NCBI RefSeq assembly: GCF_007677725.1
Contig: NZ_VEDF01000009.1
Location: 124,001 to 188,000, forward strand
Source of the DNA: Pseudomonas sp. URMO17WK12:I11
GTDB lineage: Bacteria > Pseudomonadota > Gammaproteobacteria > Pseudomonadales > Pseudomonadaceae
Length of the DNA: 64,000 nucleotides
Direction of reading: 5' to 3'
This document shows, piece after piece, positions 16,983-26,014 of the stretch (its first letter is position 1; every line of letters begins with the position of its first letter). A program made the translations under genes and the position numbers. Under the pieces are notes generated by a model that made no database searches, was not told the origin of the DNA, and was given only the letters and a program-made list of their open reading frames with translations.

Positions 16983-17648
16983 ATGGCCCCGCGCAGCAAA
17001 ACCCGAGAGCGCATCGTGCAGAACAGCCTGGAGCTGTTCAACCTGCAGGGCGAGCGCAGCGTCAGTACCAACCATATTGCCGCGCATATGGAGATCTCGC
17101 CCGGCAACCTGTATTACCACTTCCCCAACAAGCAGGCGATCATCGCCCAGTTGTTCAACCAGTACGAAGAACTGGTGGACAGCTTCCTGCGCCCGCCCCA
17201 GGGGCGGCCTGCTACCGTGCAGGACAAGCGCTTCTACCTCAAGGCATTGCTCGCGGCGATGTGGAACTACCGCTTCTTGCACCGCGATCTCGAACATCTG
17301 CTGGACAGCGACCCGGACCTCGCGGCGCGCTATCGGCGCTTCTCCAGGCGTTGCCTGCAGCAGGGGCAGGCGATCTATCGCGGCTTCGTCGATGCCGGGA
17401 TCCTGAGCCTGGACGCTGCCCAGGTGGAGTCGCTGACCATCAATGCCTGGATCGTGCTCACCGCCTGGGTGCGTTTTCTCAGCACCACCCGCGAACATGC
17501 CGCGCACTTGAGTGAAGAAGCGTTCAAGCGCGGTGTTTATCAGGTGCTGGTGCTGGAATCGGGTTTCGTCACGCCTACCGCGCGCGCCGCGGTGGATGCC
17601 CTGTGCGAAGAATTTCATGTCTCGTTCAACCAGGCCCTGGAGCAGTGA
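16983..17648 (+). CDS. TetR-family transcriptional regulator
   Basis: 221-residue regulator. N-terminal HTH at about residues 8-55 (RIVQNSLELFNLQGERSVSTNHIAAHMEISPGNLYYHF), strongly similar in style to PhaD-like TetR proteins. The C-terminal ligand domain is of the PF13972 type. GGAAG lies just before the ATG. It diverges from calB with 150 bp between them, a usual layout for local autoregulation and control of the neighbour. A small inverted repeat (CGGCG/CGCCG, around 16924-16941) lies in that gap and could be an operator. The ligand is unknown, perhaps an aldehyde or an acyl compound. Confidence 0.85.
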   Translation: MAPRSKTRERIVQNSLELFNLQGERSVSTNHIAAHMEISPGNLYYHFPNKQAIIAQLFNQYEELVDSFLRPPQGRPATVQDKRFYLKALLAAMWNYRFLHRDLEHLLDSDPDLAARYRRFSRRCLQQGQAIYRGFVDAGILSLDAAQVESLTINAWIVLTAWVRFLSTTREHAAHLSEEAFKRGVYQVLVLESGFVTPTARAAVDALCEEFHVSFNQALEQ

Positions 17649-17682
17649 CCGGGGTCATCGTGTCATCGATCAGGAGATTGTC

Positions 17683-18537
17683 ATGCCGCTTGCGCAATTG
17701 ATCACCCCGCAGCAGTTGGCCGAGCGCCAGGGCTCACCCAAGCTGGTGATCCTCGACTGCCGGTTTGCCTTGGAAGATGTCGATTATGGCCAGCGCAGCT
17801 ATGCCGAAGGGCATATTGCCGGGGCGCACTTCGCCGACCTGGAGCGTGACCTCAGTGGCCCGGTGCACAAAGGCCAGACCGGCCGCCACCCACTGCCGGA
17901 TCCGCAGCGGTTGGTCGAGCGCCTGCGTGAGTGGGGCATGGATAACGACAGCCAGGTGGTGCTGTACGATGATGGTCCGGGGGCTTTCGCCGCGCGGGCA
18001 TGGTGGTTGCTGGCCTGGTTGGGCAAACGCAGCGATGTCGCCATCCTCGACGGTGGCCTCAAAGCCTGGCATGCCGCGCATCTTCCGCTGAGTCTGGATG
18101 CACCACCCAAGCGCGAAGGGGCCTTCAGCGGTGAAGCCGACCCGCAGTTGCTGATCGATGCCGAACAGTTGGCCAAGCGCCTGAAGGATCCGACGCTGAC
18201 CTTGCTCGATGCGCGGGCGCAGCCGCGTTTTCGCGGTGAGGTGGAGCCCATCGATCCCGTGGCCGGTCACATACCTGGCGCGCAGTGTGCGGCATTCAGC
18301 GAAAACCTCGATGACGAAGGCCGCTTTCTGTCGCCGCAGGCGCTCAAGCAACGGTTCGCCAAGCAACTGGCCGGACGCTCGCCTGAGCAGGTGGTCGCCT
18401 ATTGCGGTTCGGGGGTCACCGCATGCCATAACCTGTTTGCCCTGGCCTTGGCCGGTTATCCGATGGGTACCTTGTATGCCGGGTCCTGGAGCGAGTGGAT
18501 CAACGATCCCCAGCGTGCTGTCGCCACGGGCGATTGA
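17683..18537 (+). CDS. sseA: Rhodanese-type sulfurtransferase, 3-mercaptopyruvate type
   Basis: 284-residue protein of two rhodanese domains, the N-terminal inactive (residues 1-130) and the C-terminal active. The active loop is C241-G-S-G-V-T, the form typical of 3-mercaptopyruvate sulfurtransferases rather than thiosulfate sulfurtransferases (CRKGVT). It transfers sulfur from mercaptopyruvate to thiols or cyanide. AGGAG lies 6 bases before the ATG at 17683, which supports this start over the longer frame from 17512 that overlaps the TetR gene. It begins 34 bases after the TetR stop. Confidence 0.88.
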   Translation: MPLAQLITPQQLAERQGSPKLVILDCRFALEDVDYGQRSYAEGHIAGAHFADLERDLSGPVHKGQTGRHPLPDPQRLVERLREWGMDNDSQVVLYDDGPGAFAARAWWLLAWLGKRSDVAILDGGLKAWHAAHLPLSLDAPPKREGAFSGEADPQLLIDAEQLAKRLKDPTLTLLDARAQPRFRGEVEPIDPVAGHIPGAQCAAFSENLDDEGRFLSPQALKQRFAKQLAGRSPEQVVAYCGSGVTACHNLFALALAGYPMGTLYAGSWSEWINDPQRAVATGD

Positions 18538-18574
18538 ACGACAACCGAGCGTCGAGGCAGCACTTGGGGTGCGC

Positions 18575-19567
18575 TCATTGGCCGTTGGTCAGCCACTGCG
18601 GAATTCTGCGCTCCAGGTAATACCGCGGGTTGCGCAGGCTGCCCTCGACGAAGCCTACGTGGCCCCCCTGCGCATGGAGTTCCAGGTGCGTTTGCGGCGC
18701 CAGCTCGTCGGCAGTTGGCAGGCTCTGAGTGCATACGAAGGGATCATCATGGGCGTGGATGATCAGCGTCGGGGTGCGATTCTGGCCAAGGTAATAGCGG
18801 CTCGAGGCACGGCGATAGTAATCGTGCACATCGGCGAAGCCGTTGAGCGGCGCAGTGACCTTGCCATCGAAGTCCCAGAACGTCTTCAACTTGCCCAGTG
18901 GCCCCAGACGCTGCAACTGCGCCAGCCCTTCATGCTGGCCATGCGCTTGGAAATGACGTTGCTTGAGCTGCACATAAGCCGTCATTTCCCGCATGAAATG
19001 CGCTTGATAGACCTTGGAGAAACCTCGGCCAATGCGGTCGGCGCACTGGTCCAGGCGAAATGGCACCGACACCGCTACCGCCGCTTGCAGCTCACTGGCC
19101 GCCGCGCTTTCGCCCAGGTACTTGAGAAGTATGTTACCGCCTAGCGAATAGCCAACGGCGTATAGCGCGGCCAGGGGGCGTCGGGCGCGAACGTGGGCGA
19201 TCACTTCGGCAAGGTCTTCGCTGGAGCCGGAATGGTAGCTGCGCGGCAGCAGGTTCGGCTCGCCTGAGCAACCCCGCCAGTTCACCGCCACGCTAGCCCA
19301 ATCAACGGCCTGCAAGGCTTGCTGAAGACCTTTGACATAAGGTGAATCCGACGAACCGGTCAGCCCGTGCAGCACCAGTACCACCGGCGCGTCGATGCGC
19401 TGCGGGCCATGCCAGTCGAGGTCGAGAAAGTCGCCATCGGCGAGCCACAGGCGCTCCCGCTTGCGCGGCAGCGCCGGCAGTTTGCGCCACAGCGGCCCCC
19501 ATAACGTCTGCAAGTGGGGGTTGGAGAGGCCGATGGCCGGGCGGAAGCTGACAGGAAGGCTAGGCAT
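18575..19567 (-). CDS. YheT-family alpha/beta hydrolase
   Basis: 330-residue cytoplasmic hydrolase of the YheT/ABHD1-3 family, likely an esterase. It has the family N-terminus FRPAIGLSNPHLQTLWGPL, the oxyanion region VLHGLTGSSDSPYV, and the nucleophile elbow GYSLGGN. Asp in HAHDDPF and His in QGGHVGF complete the triad. ATG at 19567 is chosen; a TTG three codons upstream is equally possible. Convergent with sseA without an evident terminator. Substrate unknown. Confidence 0.88.
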   Translation of the reverse strand: MPSLPVSFRPAIGLSNPHLQTLWGPLWRKLPALPRKRERLWLADGDFLDLDWHGPQRIDAPVVLVLHGLTGSSDSPYVKGLQQALQAVDWASVAVNWRGCSGEPNLLPRSYHSGSSEDLAEVIAHVRARRPLAALYAVGYSLGGNILLKYLGESAAASELQAAVAVSVPFRLDQCADRIGRGFSKVYQAHFMREMTAYVQLKQRHFQAHGQHEGLAQLQRLGPLGKLKTFWDFDGKVTAPLNGFADVHDYYRRASSRYYLGQNRTPTLIIHAHDDPFVCTQSLPTADELAPQTHLELHAQGGHVGFVEGSLRNPRYYLERRIPQWLTNGQ

Positions 19568-19627
19568 GCTGGGCAACTCATGAAGTACCGGCCTAGAGTG
19601 CCATGAAACCGCTCGGCTGTGTCTGCG

Positions 19628-20980
19628 CTATCGGTCGGTCGTGGGCGGGGTGGGCAAGGGCGCTTGTGGCGCCGCTGGCCCTACGCTGATCTTCACCAGG
19701 CCTTCGAGGTCGAGGCGGCGTCGGAGGGTCTCGCGTACGGCCTGCGGCGTAAGGCTGGCCAGGCGCTCGGTAAACGTGTTGAGGTAATCGGCAGGCTGCT
19801 GTTGATGCGCCAGCTGTGCCAGCAACCCGGCCAGGCTTTTGTTGCGGGCCACGCTGCGCAGCAGTTGCCCAGCGAGTTGTTGACGCGCCAGTTGCAGTTC
19901 GGCCGCTGTCGGGCCTTGGTCGATGAAGTCGGCGAGCAGCGTCTGCACCAGCTCCTGCGCTGCCTCTACATAGGCTGAGGCGATATCCCACTCGATGAGA
20001 AACACACCGCCTGCCCGTAGCGGCGACAGGCTCGAATGCACACCGTAGGTCAGCCCCCGGCGCTTGCGCAGTTCGGCGTTCAACCTCGATTGCAAACCCG
20101 CACTCAACACATGGTTGGCCAAGCGCAGGGCCAGATACTGGGGATCATCGGCGGGAACCGCCACAGGCATCGCCAGGCAGACTGCAGTACTGGCGCCTGG
20201 CCGTTCGACATGAATCTTCGCCGCCCCGGCTGTGGTCGCCGCGGTTGGCTGCGCGGCGGCCCAGCCTTGGGGCAGAGCTTGACTGAGCTGGTCTGTGAGA
20301 CTGCGTGCTCGTTCCAGGTCCAGGTCGCCAACCAGGCTGATCTGCAGGTTGCTGGCGCTGTAGGCGATGCGGTGAAAGGCGCGAAGGTCTTCAACGGTGA
20401 CGGCATCCATGCCTGCGGCCGTACTGCCCAGCAGATTGCCGTACGGGTGTTCGGCGAACAGCTGGCGGTAAGCGGCAATCCGTCCGGCCACCGCTGCGAT
20501 GGCCTGCTGCGAGCGATTGTGGGTGTGCAGCTGTTGCTTGAGCCGAGCCAAGGCAGGGGCCGGAAAATCGGGCTTGGCCAGCATGCTGGCGAACAGTGCC
20601 AGCGCTGGCTCGAGCAGCGCCGGGTCGCTCAGGCTGCGCAGGCTGAGGGTGGAATAGTCCATATGAACGCTTTTTGTCAGCACCACACCCAGGCCTTCGA
20701 CGCGCTCGGCCTGTTCAGCGGCGTTCCGGCCGTCGGTGCCTTCATCGAGCATGTACAGGGTCAGGGCGGCCAGGCCGGACTTGGCAGTGTCCTGCGCGAA
20801 GCCTGCGCCGAAGCGCAGCACCAGATCGACGATCGGCAGGCCGCTGGCCTCGACGAACCGCACGTCGGTGCCCGAGGCGTTGGTCCAGCTGTGAACCTGG
20901 GTCTGCGCGCTTTCCAGCAGATCCAGATCAAGCCCCTGCAGCGAAGTCAGCCCGGAAGGGCGGGTCGATGTGTCAGCCAT
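19628..20980 (-). CDS. M16-family peptidase-like protein, non-catalytic partner (pair B)
   Basis: 450-residue M16 (pitrilysin/insulinase) protein. It keeps the two-domain M16 fold and the C-domain motif RKRRGLTYGVHSSLSP, but has no HxxEH zinc motif; the equivalent place reads GLAALTLYMLDEG. It is therefore the non-catalytic subunit of a two-chain M16 enzyme, as in bacterial processing-protease-like heterodimers. No signal peptide is evident (MADTSTRPSGLTSLQ), so it is probably cytoplasmic. Its start overlaps the end of the catalytic partner gene by 8 bp, which points to coupled translation and a 1:1 complex. It is a paralogue of the gene at 22950-24434. Confidence 0.87.
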   Translation of the reverse strand: MADTSTRPSGLTSLQGLDLDLLESAQTQVHSWTNASGTDVRFVEASGLPIVDLVLRFGAGFAQDTAKSGLAALTLYMLDEGTDGRNAAEQAERVEGLGVVLTKSVHMDYSTLSLRSLSDPALLEPALALFASMLAKPDFPAPALARLKQQLHTHNRSQQAIAAVAGRIAAYRQLFAEHPYGNLLGSTAAGMDAVTVEDLRAFHRIAYSASNLQISLVGDLDLERARSLTDQLSQALPQGWAAAQPTAATTAGAAKIHVERPGASTAVCLAMPVAVPADDPQYLALRLANHVLSAGLQSRLNAELRKRRGLTYGVHSSLSPLRAGGVFLIEWDIASAYVEAAQELVQTLLADFIDQGPTAAELQLARQQLAGQLLRSVARNKSLAGLLAQLAHQQQPADYLNTFTERLASLTPQAVRETLRRRLDLEGLVKISVGPAAPQAPLPTPPTTDR

Positions 20981-22268
20981 GGTTGCTCTCCTGATCGTGC
21001 ATCAACGTCGTGCTGAGGCGGCTTTGCTGCAGATAGTCATGGGCAGCCTGTTGTAGCTGCTGGCCGGTGACGGATTCGATGGCCTTGGCTTGGTCAACCA
21101 GCGTCAGCGGGTCGAGACCGCAGGCGGCAAAGCGCCCAATGGCGGCGGCCTGCTCGGCGATGTCATCGCGCGCAAAGGCTCGGCTGGCGCGCAGTCGGGC
21201 CTTGGCACGTTCGATTTCGCTGCTGCTGGGCGGCGCCTGGCGCAACAGTTCCAGCTGCTGCATGATCTGCTGCGCGGCCTGCTGTGGGCTGGCGTGAGCC
21301 GGATTGCTGAAGGCGTAGATGCGCAGCAGGCTGTCGCCTCGCAGGTAAGGCTGGTAGTCGGCTCTGAGCGCTTGCAGGATGGGTTGTTCTTGTATCAGTG
21401 CGCAGCGCAGCCGCGATGCCGTGCCTGCGCTGAGCAGTTCAGGGATCAGTTGCAGGGCGTGCGCCTGGGTCGGGTCATTCGCGGTGACCAGGCTCGGTAC
21501 GTTGAAACTCATGATCACGCCTTCGCGCAGGCCGGCGATGCTCAGCCGCTCGGTGCGCTGGGCAAGTGCCGTCGGCCTTAGCGGCCCCAGTGGATCGGGC
21601 AAACGGTTGGCCGCAATGGCGGCAAAATGGCGCTCGACCAGCGTGCGCAGCCGTTGCAGGTCGGTAGAGCCTGCAATCACCAAGGTGGCATTGTTGGGGT
21701 GATACCAGCTTCGGTACCAGGTACGGGCCGCCGCAGCGGTCATGTGCTGCAAGTCCTGCTGGTGGCCGATCACCGGCGTTGCATACCGGCTCTGGCCATG
21801 CGCCAGGATCAGGTTGCGTTCAAGCGCCAAGGCTAGCGGGTAGTTGTCGACGTTCGCTCGGCGCTCTGCCATGACCACAGCCAGTTCGCGCGCATAGGGC
21901 GCATCGTCCAATGTTGCGCTTGCCATCGCATCGGCCATGGCCTCGAGCGCCACTTCCATGCGGCTGGCCATGAGCGTGATGGGGTAGACCGTGGCGTCTT
22001 CGCCGGTGTAGGCATTGGGTGCGCCACCCAGGCGGGTCATCAGCGTCACGTATTCGCCGGGTGCCAGCTTGCTGCTGCCCTCGAACATCAAGTGCTCGAG
22101 CGCGTGGGACAGGCCCGAATGGCCATCGGGCTCATAGCTGGAGCCGACGTGGTACCACAGCTGTACGCTGACCAGCGGCGCCCGGTGGTCTTCATGAAGG
22201 AATACGCGCAGGCCATTGGCAAGCGTGAAGTGTTGCAGGGAGGAAGGTAGGTCAGGGCCGTCGAGCAT
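20973..22268 (-). CDS. M16-family zinc metallopeptidase, catalytic subunit (pair B)
   Basis: 431 residues from the ATG at 22268, which has AGGAG 10 bases upstream; a TTG 13 codons earlier is less likely. The inverted zinc motif is H55-A-L-E58-H59 with HLMFEGS following, and the distal Glu is in the AVVMAERRANVDN segment. The domain order is the usual M16 N/C pair. No signal peptide is evident, in contrast to the related gene at 24427-25782. It lies 79 bp downstream of rsmD on the same strand and overlaps its non-catalytic partner by 8 bp. Substrates are unknown; peptides are expected. Confidence 0.88.
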   Translation of the reverse strand: MLDGPDLPSSLQHFTLANGLRVFLHEDHRAPLVSVQLWYHVGSSYEPDGHSGLSHALEHLMFEGSSKLAPGEYVTLMTRLGGAPNAYTGEDATVYPITLMASRMEVALEAMADAMASATLDDAPYARELAVVMAERRANVDNYPLALALERNLILAHGQSRYATPVIGHQQDLQHMTAAAARTWYRSWYHPNNATLVIAGSTDLQRLRTLVERHFAAIAANRLPDPLGPLRPTALAQRTERLSIAGLREGVIMSFNVPSLVTANDPTQAHALQLIPELLSAGTASRLRCALIQEQPILQALRADYQPYLRGDSLLRIYAFSNPAHASPQQAAQQIMQQLELLRQAPPSSSEIERAKARLRASRAFARDDIAEQAAAIGRFAACGLDPLTLVDQAKAIESVTGQQLQQAAHDYLQQSRLSTTLMHDQESNHG

Positions 22269-22347
22269 GGCTGAAACGCTCCTAGGGGGAGGAGGGAGCA
22301 GCTTCAACCATCTCGAGGGGTGGGTCGGGGTACTTAGTTGATACCGG

Positions 22348-22950
22348 TCAGCCCCGTTGCCATAGGGCGTAGTGCACCTGGCCGGTTTTCTTCTCGCGGT
22401 GCAGGCGCCAGTTGCCTGGCAAGGTCAACGTCGAAGGAGCCGCCTCGCTTTCGGTGTAGATCCAGGCCTGGTCGCGCAGCCACTGGTTCTGCTCCAGCAG
22501 GTTGCAGGCATTGGCCAGCAGGTCCTGGTGAAATGGCGGGTCCAGGAACACCAGGTCGAACTGTTGCTTGGCCGGGGCATTCAAGTAGCGCAAGGCGTCG
22601 GTCTGCAGGATCTGCCCGCGAGGGCAGCGCAGGATCTCGAGGTTGTTCTTCAGGTTGGCGATGGCCGCAGGGTTGCTGTCCAGCGCCACCGCATCTTCGG
22701 CCCCGCGCGACAGGGCTTCGAGTACCAGGGCGCCGCTGCCGCTGAAGGCATCGAGGACATGCGCACCCTCGATGTACGGCGCCAACCAGTTGAACACGGT
22801 CTCGCGCACGCGATCAGGGGTGGGCCGCAGGCCTTCGCCATCGGGGACCGCCAGGCGGCGACTACGCCACTCGCCGGCGATGATGCGCAGGTGACCCTGG
22901 CCCTTGCTTTGGCCCTGAGCAGAGCGGGCGGGAGGGGTGGATCTAGGCAT
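22348..22950 (-). CDS. rsmD: 16S rRNA (guanine-966-N2)-methyltransferase
   Basis: Methylates G966 of 16S rRNA in the assembled small subunit. 200 residues. The N-terminal RIIAGEWRSRRLAVPDGEGLRPTPDRVRE is the classical RsmD opening, SAM motif I is DAFSGSGALVLEAL, and the catalytic DPPF motif is in VFLDPPFHQD. Its start overlaps the stop of the upstream M16 gene by one base (TAATG), so it is translated with that operon. In pseudomonads rsmD normally follows an M16 pair and lies near ftsY; here a second M16 pair follows it. Confidence 0.95.
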   Translation of the reverse strand: MPRSTPPARSAQGQSKGQGHLRIIAGEWRSRRLAVPDGEGLRPTPDRVRETVFNWLAPYIEGAHVLDAFSGSGALVLEALSRGAEDAVALDSNPAAIANLKNNLEILRCPRGQILQTDALRYLNAPAKQQFDLVFLDPPFHQDLLANACNLLEQNQWLRDQAWIYTESEAAPSTLTLPGNWRLHREKKTGQVHYALWQRG

Positions 22951-24434
22951 TAATGCTCCGGTACGCCGAGCGGCTGCTCGGACGGTTTGTCAGTAGGCGC
23001 CGGCAACGGCTTTTGCGGCACTTTCGGGCCGACGGTAACGATCACCAGTTTATCCGACGCCAGATGCTTGTTCATCGCCGCCTTGACCTGCTCGACGGTC
23101 AGGGCCTGGGATTGCTGCATGAAGTCTTCGAGCCAGGTCAGCGGCAGATTGTAGAAGCCGATCGCCCCCAGTTGTCCGACGATGCTGGCGTTGCTGGCAT
23201 TGGACAATGGGAAGCTGCCGGCCAGCTCGCGCTTGGCATCGTCCAGTTCCTGCTGGGTCGGGCCACCCTTGAGGTAGTCGGCAAGGATACCCTGCACCAG
23301 TTTGAGCGTGCCTTCGCTGAGCTCGGCACGGGTCTGCAGGTTGATCATGAACGGACCACGGACCTGCATCGGGCTGAATGACGAGTAGACGCCATAAGTC
23401 AGGCCACGCTTTTCGCGCACCTCGCTCATCAACCGGGTGCCGAAGGCGCCGCCACCGAGGATCTGGTTACCCAGCGACAGTGCCGGCCAGTCCGGGTCCT
23501 GGCGATCGATACCGAGCTCGGCGAGCATCAGGTGGGTCTGGTTGCTCGGGAACTCGATGTGCGTGCTGCCGGCCTTGGGCTCAACCGGTTGCGCCGGTGC
23601 GGCCAGCGCTGGCCCCTTGGGCAGCGCGGCGGATACCTGGGCTGCGATGGCTTCGGCTTCGTCTCGGCCCAGGTCGCCCACCAGCGCGATCACCGCGTTA
23701 CCCGCGGTATACGCCTTGGCATGGAAGGCGCGCAGCTGCTCGGCGGTGATCCCCGGGATGCTTTCAGGGGTGCCATCGCTCGGCTGGGCATAGGGGTGGT
23801 TGCCGTAGAGCTTGGCGTACAAGGCCTTGCCCGCGATCTTTGCAGGGTTCTGCTTTTCGTATTCGAAGCCCGCCAGGATCTGGTTCTTGATGCGTTTGAG
23901 CGCATCCTGCGGGAATGTCGGTTTCCCGGTGACTTCGGCGAACAGCTTGAGCGCCGGCTCGCGTTTGTCCTTGGCGCTGAGGCTGCGCAGCGAGGTGACC
24001 GCCATGTCGCGGTACGAACCGTTGCCAAAATCGGCGCCCAGGCCTTCGAAACCTTCGGCGATGGCAGTGACGTCCTTGCCGGTGACGCCTTCGTTGAGCA
24101 TGGCGTTGGTCAAGGTGGCCACGCCCGGCGTCTTGCCATCTTGACTGCTGCCGGCGGCGAACGTCACGCGCAGGTCGAACATCGGCAGTTCGCGGGCTTC
24201 GACGAAGAGCACCCGTGCGCCTTCGGCAGTGGTCCAGTTGTGGATGTTCAGCGTGCGCCGGCTGGGCGCCTTGCCGTCGAGCTCTGCCAGCGACTGCAAG
24301 GTGTTGGCCGGGCGGGCGGCACTGCTTTCGGCCTCGGCGTGCGCCAGCTGTGGCAGCACGGCGGTCAGGGCGACAGCCAGGCCTAGGATGCCGGCGCCGA
24401 GCAGGCTATGACGTGGTGCGCTGCGATCACTCAT
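22950..24434 (-). CDS. Exported M16-family peptidase-like protein, non-catalytic partner (pair A)
   Basis: 494 residues from ATG 24434. A signal peptide occupies residues 1-33 (basic start, LLGAGILGLAVALTAVLPQLAHA). The M16 fold is present with REKRGLTYGVYSSFSP in the C-domain, but the HxxEH zinc motif is missing (VATLTNAMLNEG instead), so it is the non-catalytic member of a pair. The gene start overlaps the 3' end of the catalytic gene by 8 bp, and the stop overlaps rsmD by one base. Probably periplasmic together with its partner. Confidence 0.9.
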   Translation of the reverse strand: MSDRSAPRHSLLGAGILGLAVALTAVLPQLAHAEAESSAARPANTLQSLAELDGKAPSRRTLNIHNWTTAEGARVLFVEARELPMFDLRVTFAAGSSQDGKTPGVATLTNAMLNEGVTGKDVTAIAEGFEGLGADFGNGSYRDMAVTSLRSLSAKDKREPALKLFAEVTGKPTFPQDALKRIKNQILAGFEYEKQNPAKIAGKALYAKLYGNHPYAQPSDGTPESIPGITAEQLRAFHAKAYTAGNAVIALVGDLGRDEAEAIAAQVSAALPKGPALAAPAQPVEPKAGSTHIEFPSNQTHLMLAELGIDRQDPDWPALSLGNQILGGGAFGTRLMSEVREKRGLTYGVYSSFSPMQVRGPFMINLQTRAELSEGTLKLVQGILADYLKGGPTQQELDDAKRELAGSFPLSNASNASIVGQLGAIGFYNLPLTWLEDFMQQSQALTVEQVKAAMNKHLASDKLVIVTVGPKVPQKPLPAPTDKPSEQPLGVPEH

Positions 24435-25782
24435 CGGCGGACTCCTCGGGCAGTACATGGGCAACGCTCAGGCGTTCGCGGGTGAAATAGGTCTTGGCGG
24501 CGTTCTGCACATCCTGCGCGGTGACCTGCTTGAGTTCGTCCAGTTCGCTGTCGATCAGTTTCCAGGACAGACCGACGGTTTCCAGCTGGCCAATGGTGGT
24601 GGCCTGGCTGCTGATCGAATCGCGGTCGTAGACCAGGCCGGCGATGACCTGGGCGCGCACGCGCTCGAGTTCTTCGGCGCTGGGCGGGGTGCTCTTGAGC
24701 TCATCGAGCAACTGCCAGACGCCTTTCTCGACGTCGGCCAAGGTCTTGTGCTGCTGCACATTGGGCGTGGCTGAAATCAGGAACAAGCTGTCGCCGCGGG
24801 TGAAGGCGTTGTAGCTCGACGATGCCCCGGCCACCAATTCCTGGCCACGCTCCAGGCGTGCCGGCATGCGGGCGCTGTAGCCACCGTCGAGCAGGGCCGA
24901 TATCAGGCGCAGGGCATGTGCAGTGCGTGGGTCCTTGGCCGTGGCCAGGCCTGGCACGTTGAAGCCGTAGATCAAGCTTGGCAGCTGTGTGCGCACATGC
25001 AGCGTGAGCTGGCGTTGGCCGGGTTCGGCAAGCTCCAGCGGTAGCTTGGCGGGCGGCACGCTACGCTTGGGAATGTTGCCGAAGTACTTCTGGGCCAGAT
25101 GCTTGACTTCATCGGCGGTGACATCGCCGACCACCACCAGCGTCGCGTTGTTCGGGGCGTACCAGGACTCGTACCAGTGGCGCAGTTCCTCGACCTTCAT
25201 GCGCTCGAGATCGGCCATCCAGCCGATGGTCGGGGTGTGATAGCCGCTGGCCGGATAAGCCATGGCGCGGAACAGCTCGAAGGCCTTGGACGTCGGCTGG
25301 TCATCGGTGCGCAGGCGGCGTTCTTCCTTGATCACCTCGATCTCGCGGGCGAATTCGTCGGCCGGCAGGCGCAGGCTGCCCAGGCGATCGGCTTCAAGCT
25401 CCAGTGCCACCGGCAGGCGGTCACGGGCCAGCACTTGATAGTAGGCGGTGTAGTCGTCGCTGGTGAAGGCGTTTTCTTCCGCGCCAAGGTCGCGCAGGAT
25501 GCGCGACGCTTCGCCTGGGCCGATCTTGGCGCTGCCCTTGAACATCATGTGTTCCAGGGCATGGGACAAACCGGTCTGGCCTGGGGTTTCGTAGCTGGAG
25601 CCGACCTTGTACCAGATCTGCGACACCACTACCGGCGCACGATGGTCTTCGCGCACCACCACCTTGAGGCCGTTGTCGAGGATGAATTCGTGAGTGGGTT
25701 GCACATCGGCGGCGAAAGCTGCCAGTGGCAGGCAGAGCGTGCTGAGCAACAGGCCAGCGGCGCGGCGGGCTAGAGCATTCAT
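24427..25782 (-). CDS. Exported M16-family zinc metallopeptidase, catalytic subunit (pair A)
   Basis: 451 residues. Signal peptide 1-24 (RRAAGLLLSTLCLPLAAFAA). Zinc motif H74-A-L-E77-H78, with the distal Glu in EVIKEERRLRTDD near residue 153. The C-domain carries the helper motif SARMPARLERGQELV. First gene of the operon M16A-cat, M16A-noncat, rsmD, M16B-cat, M16B-noncat. It diverges from ftsY with a 232-bp promoter region. Periplasmic localisation and a role in peptide or signal-peptide turnover are inference. Confidence 0.92.
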   Translation of the reverse strand: MNALARRAAGLLLSTLCLPLAAFAADVQPTHEFILDNGLKVVVREDHRAPVVVSQIWYKVGSSYETPGQTGLSHALEHMMFKGSAKIGPGEASRILRDLGAEENAFTSDDYTAYYQVLARDRLPVALELEADRLGSLRLPADEFAREIEVIKEERRLRTDDQPTSKAFELFRAMAYPASGYHTPTIGWMADLERMKVEELRHWYESWYAPNNATLVVVGDVTADEVKHLAQKYFGNIPKRSVPPAKLPLELAEPGQRQLTLHVRTQLPSLIYGFNVPGLATAKDPRTAHALRLISALLDGGYSARMPARLERGQELVAGASSSYNAFTRGDSLFLISATPNVQQHKTLADVEKGVWQLLDELKSTPPSAEELERVRAQVIAGLVYDRDSISSQATTIGQLETVGLSWKLIDSELDELKQVTAQDVQNAAKTYFTRERLSVAHVLPEESADE

Positions 25783-26014
25783 ACGGTGATTAACCTGTTC
25801 GGCGGCCTGCTGGTTTAGCGTCGGCGGGCCAGGAGGTGCTAGGATACTGATCCGGTTGCCTGGCGACCATGCCTGTCGCCGTTCTGGCCCACAGGTCCAT
25901 TAAGACAAAACATTGCGCATGAACCAGCCGGCTTCAAAATAGTCTGTTCTGCGTTGAGAGAATTCCCGATGCGCCAGTTGCTGGCCCATCGCTACCCTGA
26001 GATAGCCGTCTTCC

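Noticed and set aside
17512..17682. Extended N-terminus of the rhodanese overlapping the TetR gene
   Set aside because: ATG 17683 has an excellent AGGAG at 6 bases and gives the family N-terminus; the extension repeats the TetR region out of frame.
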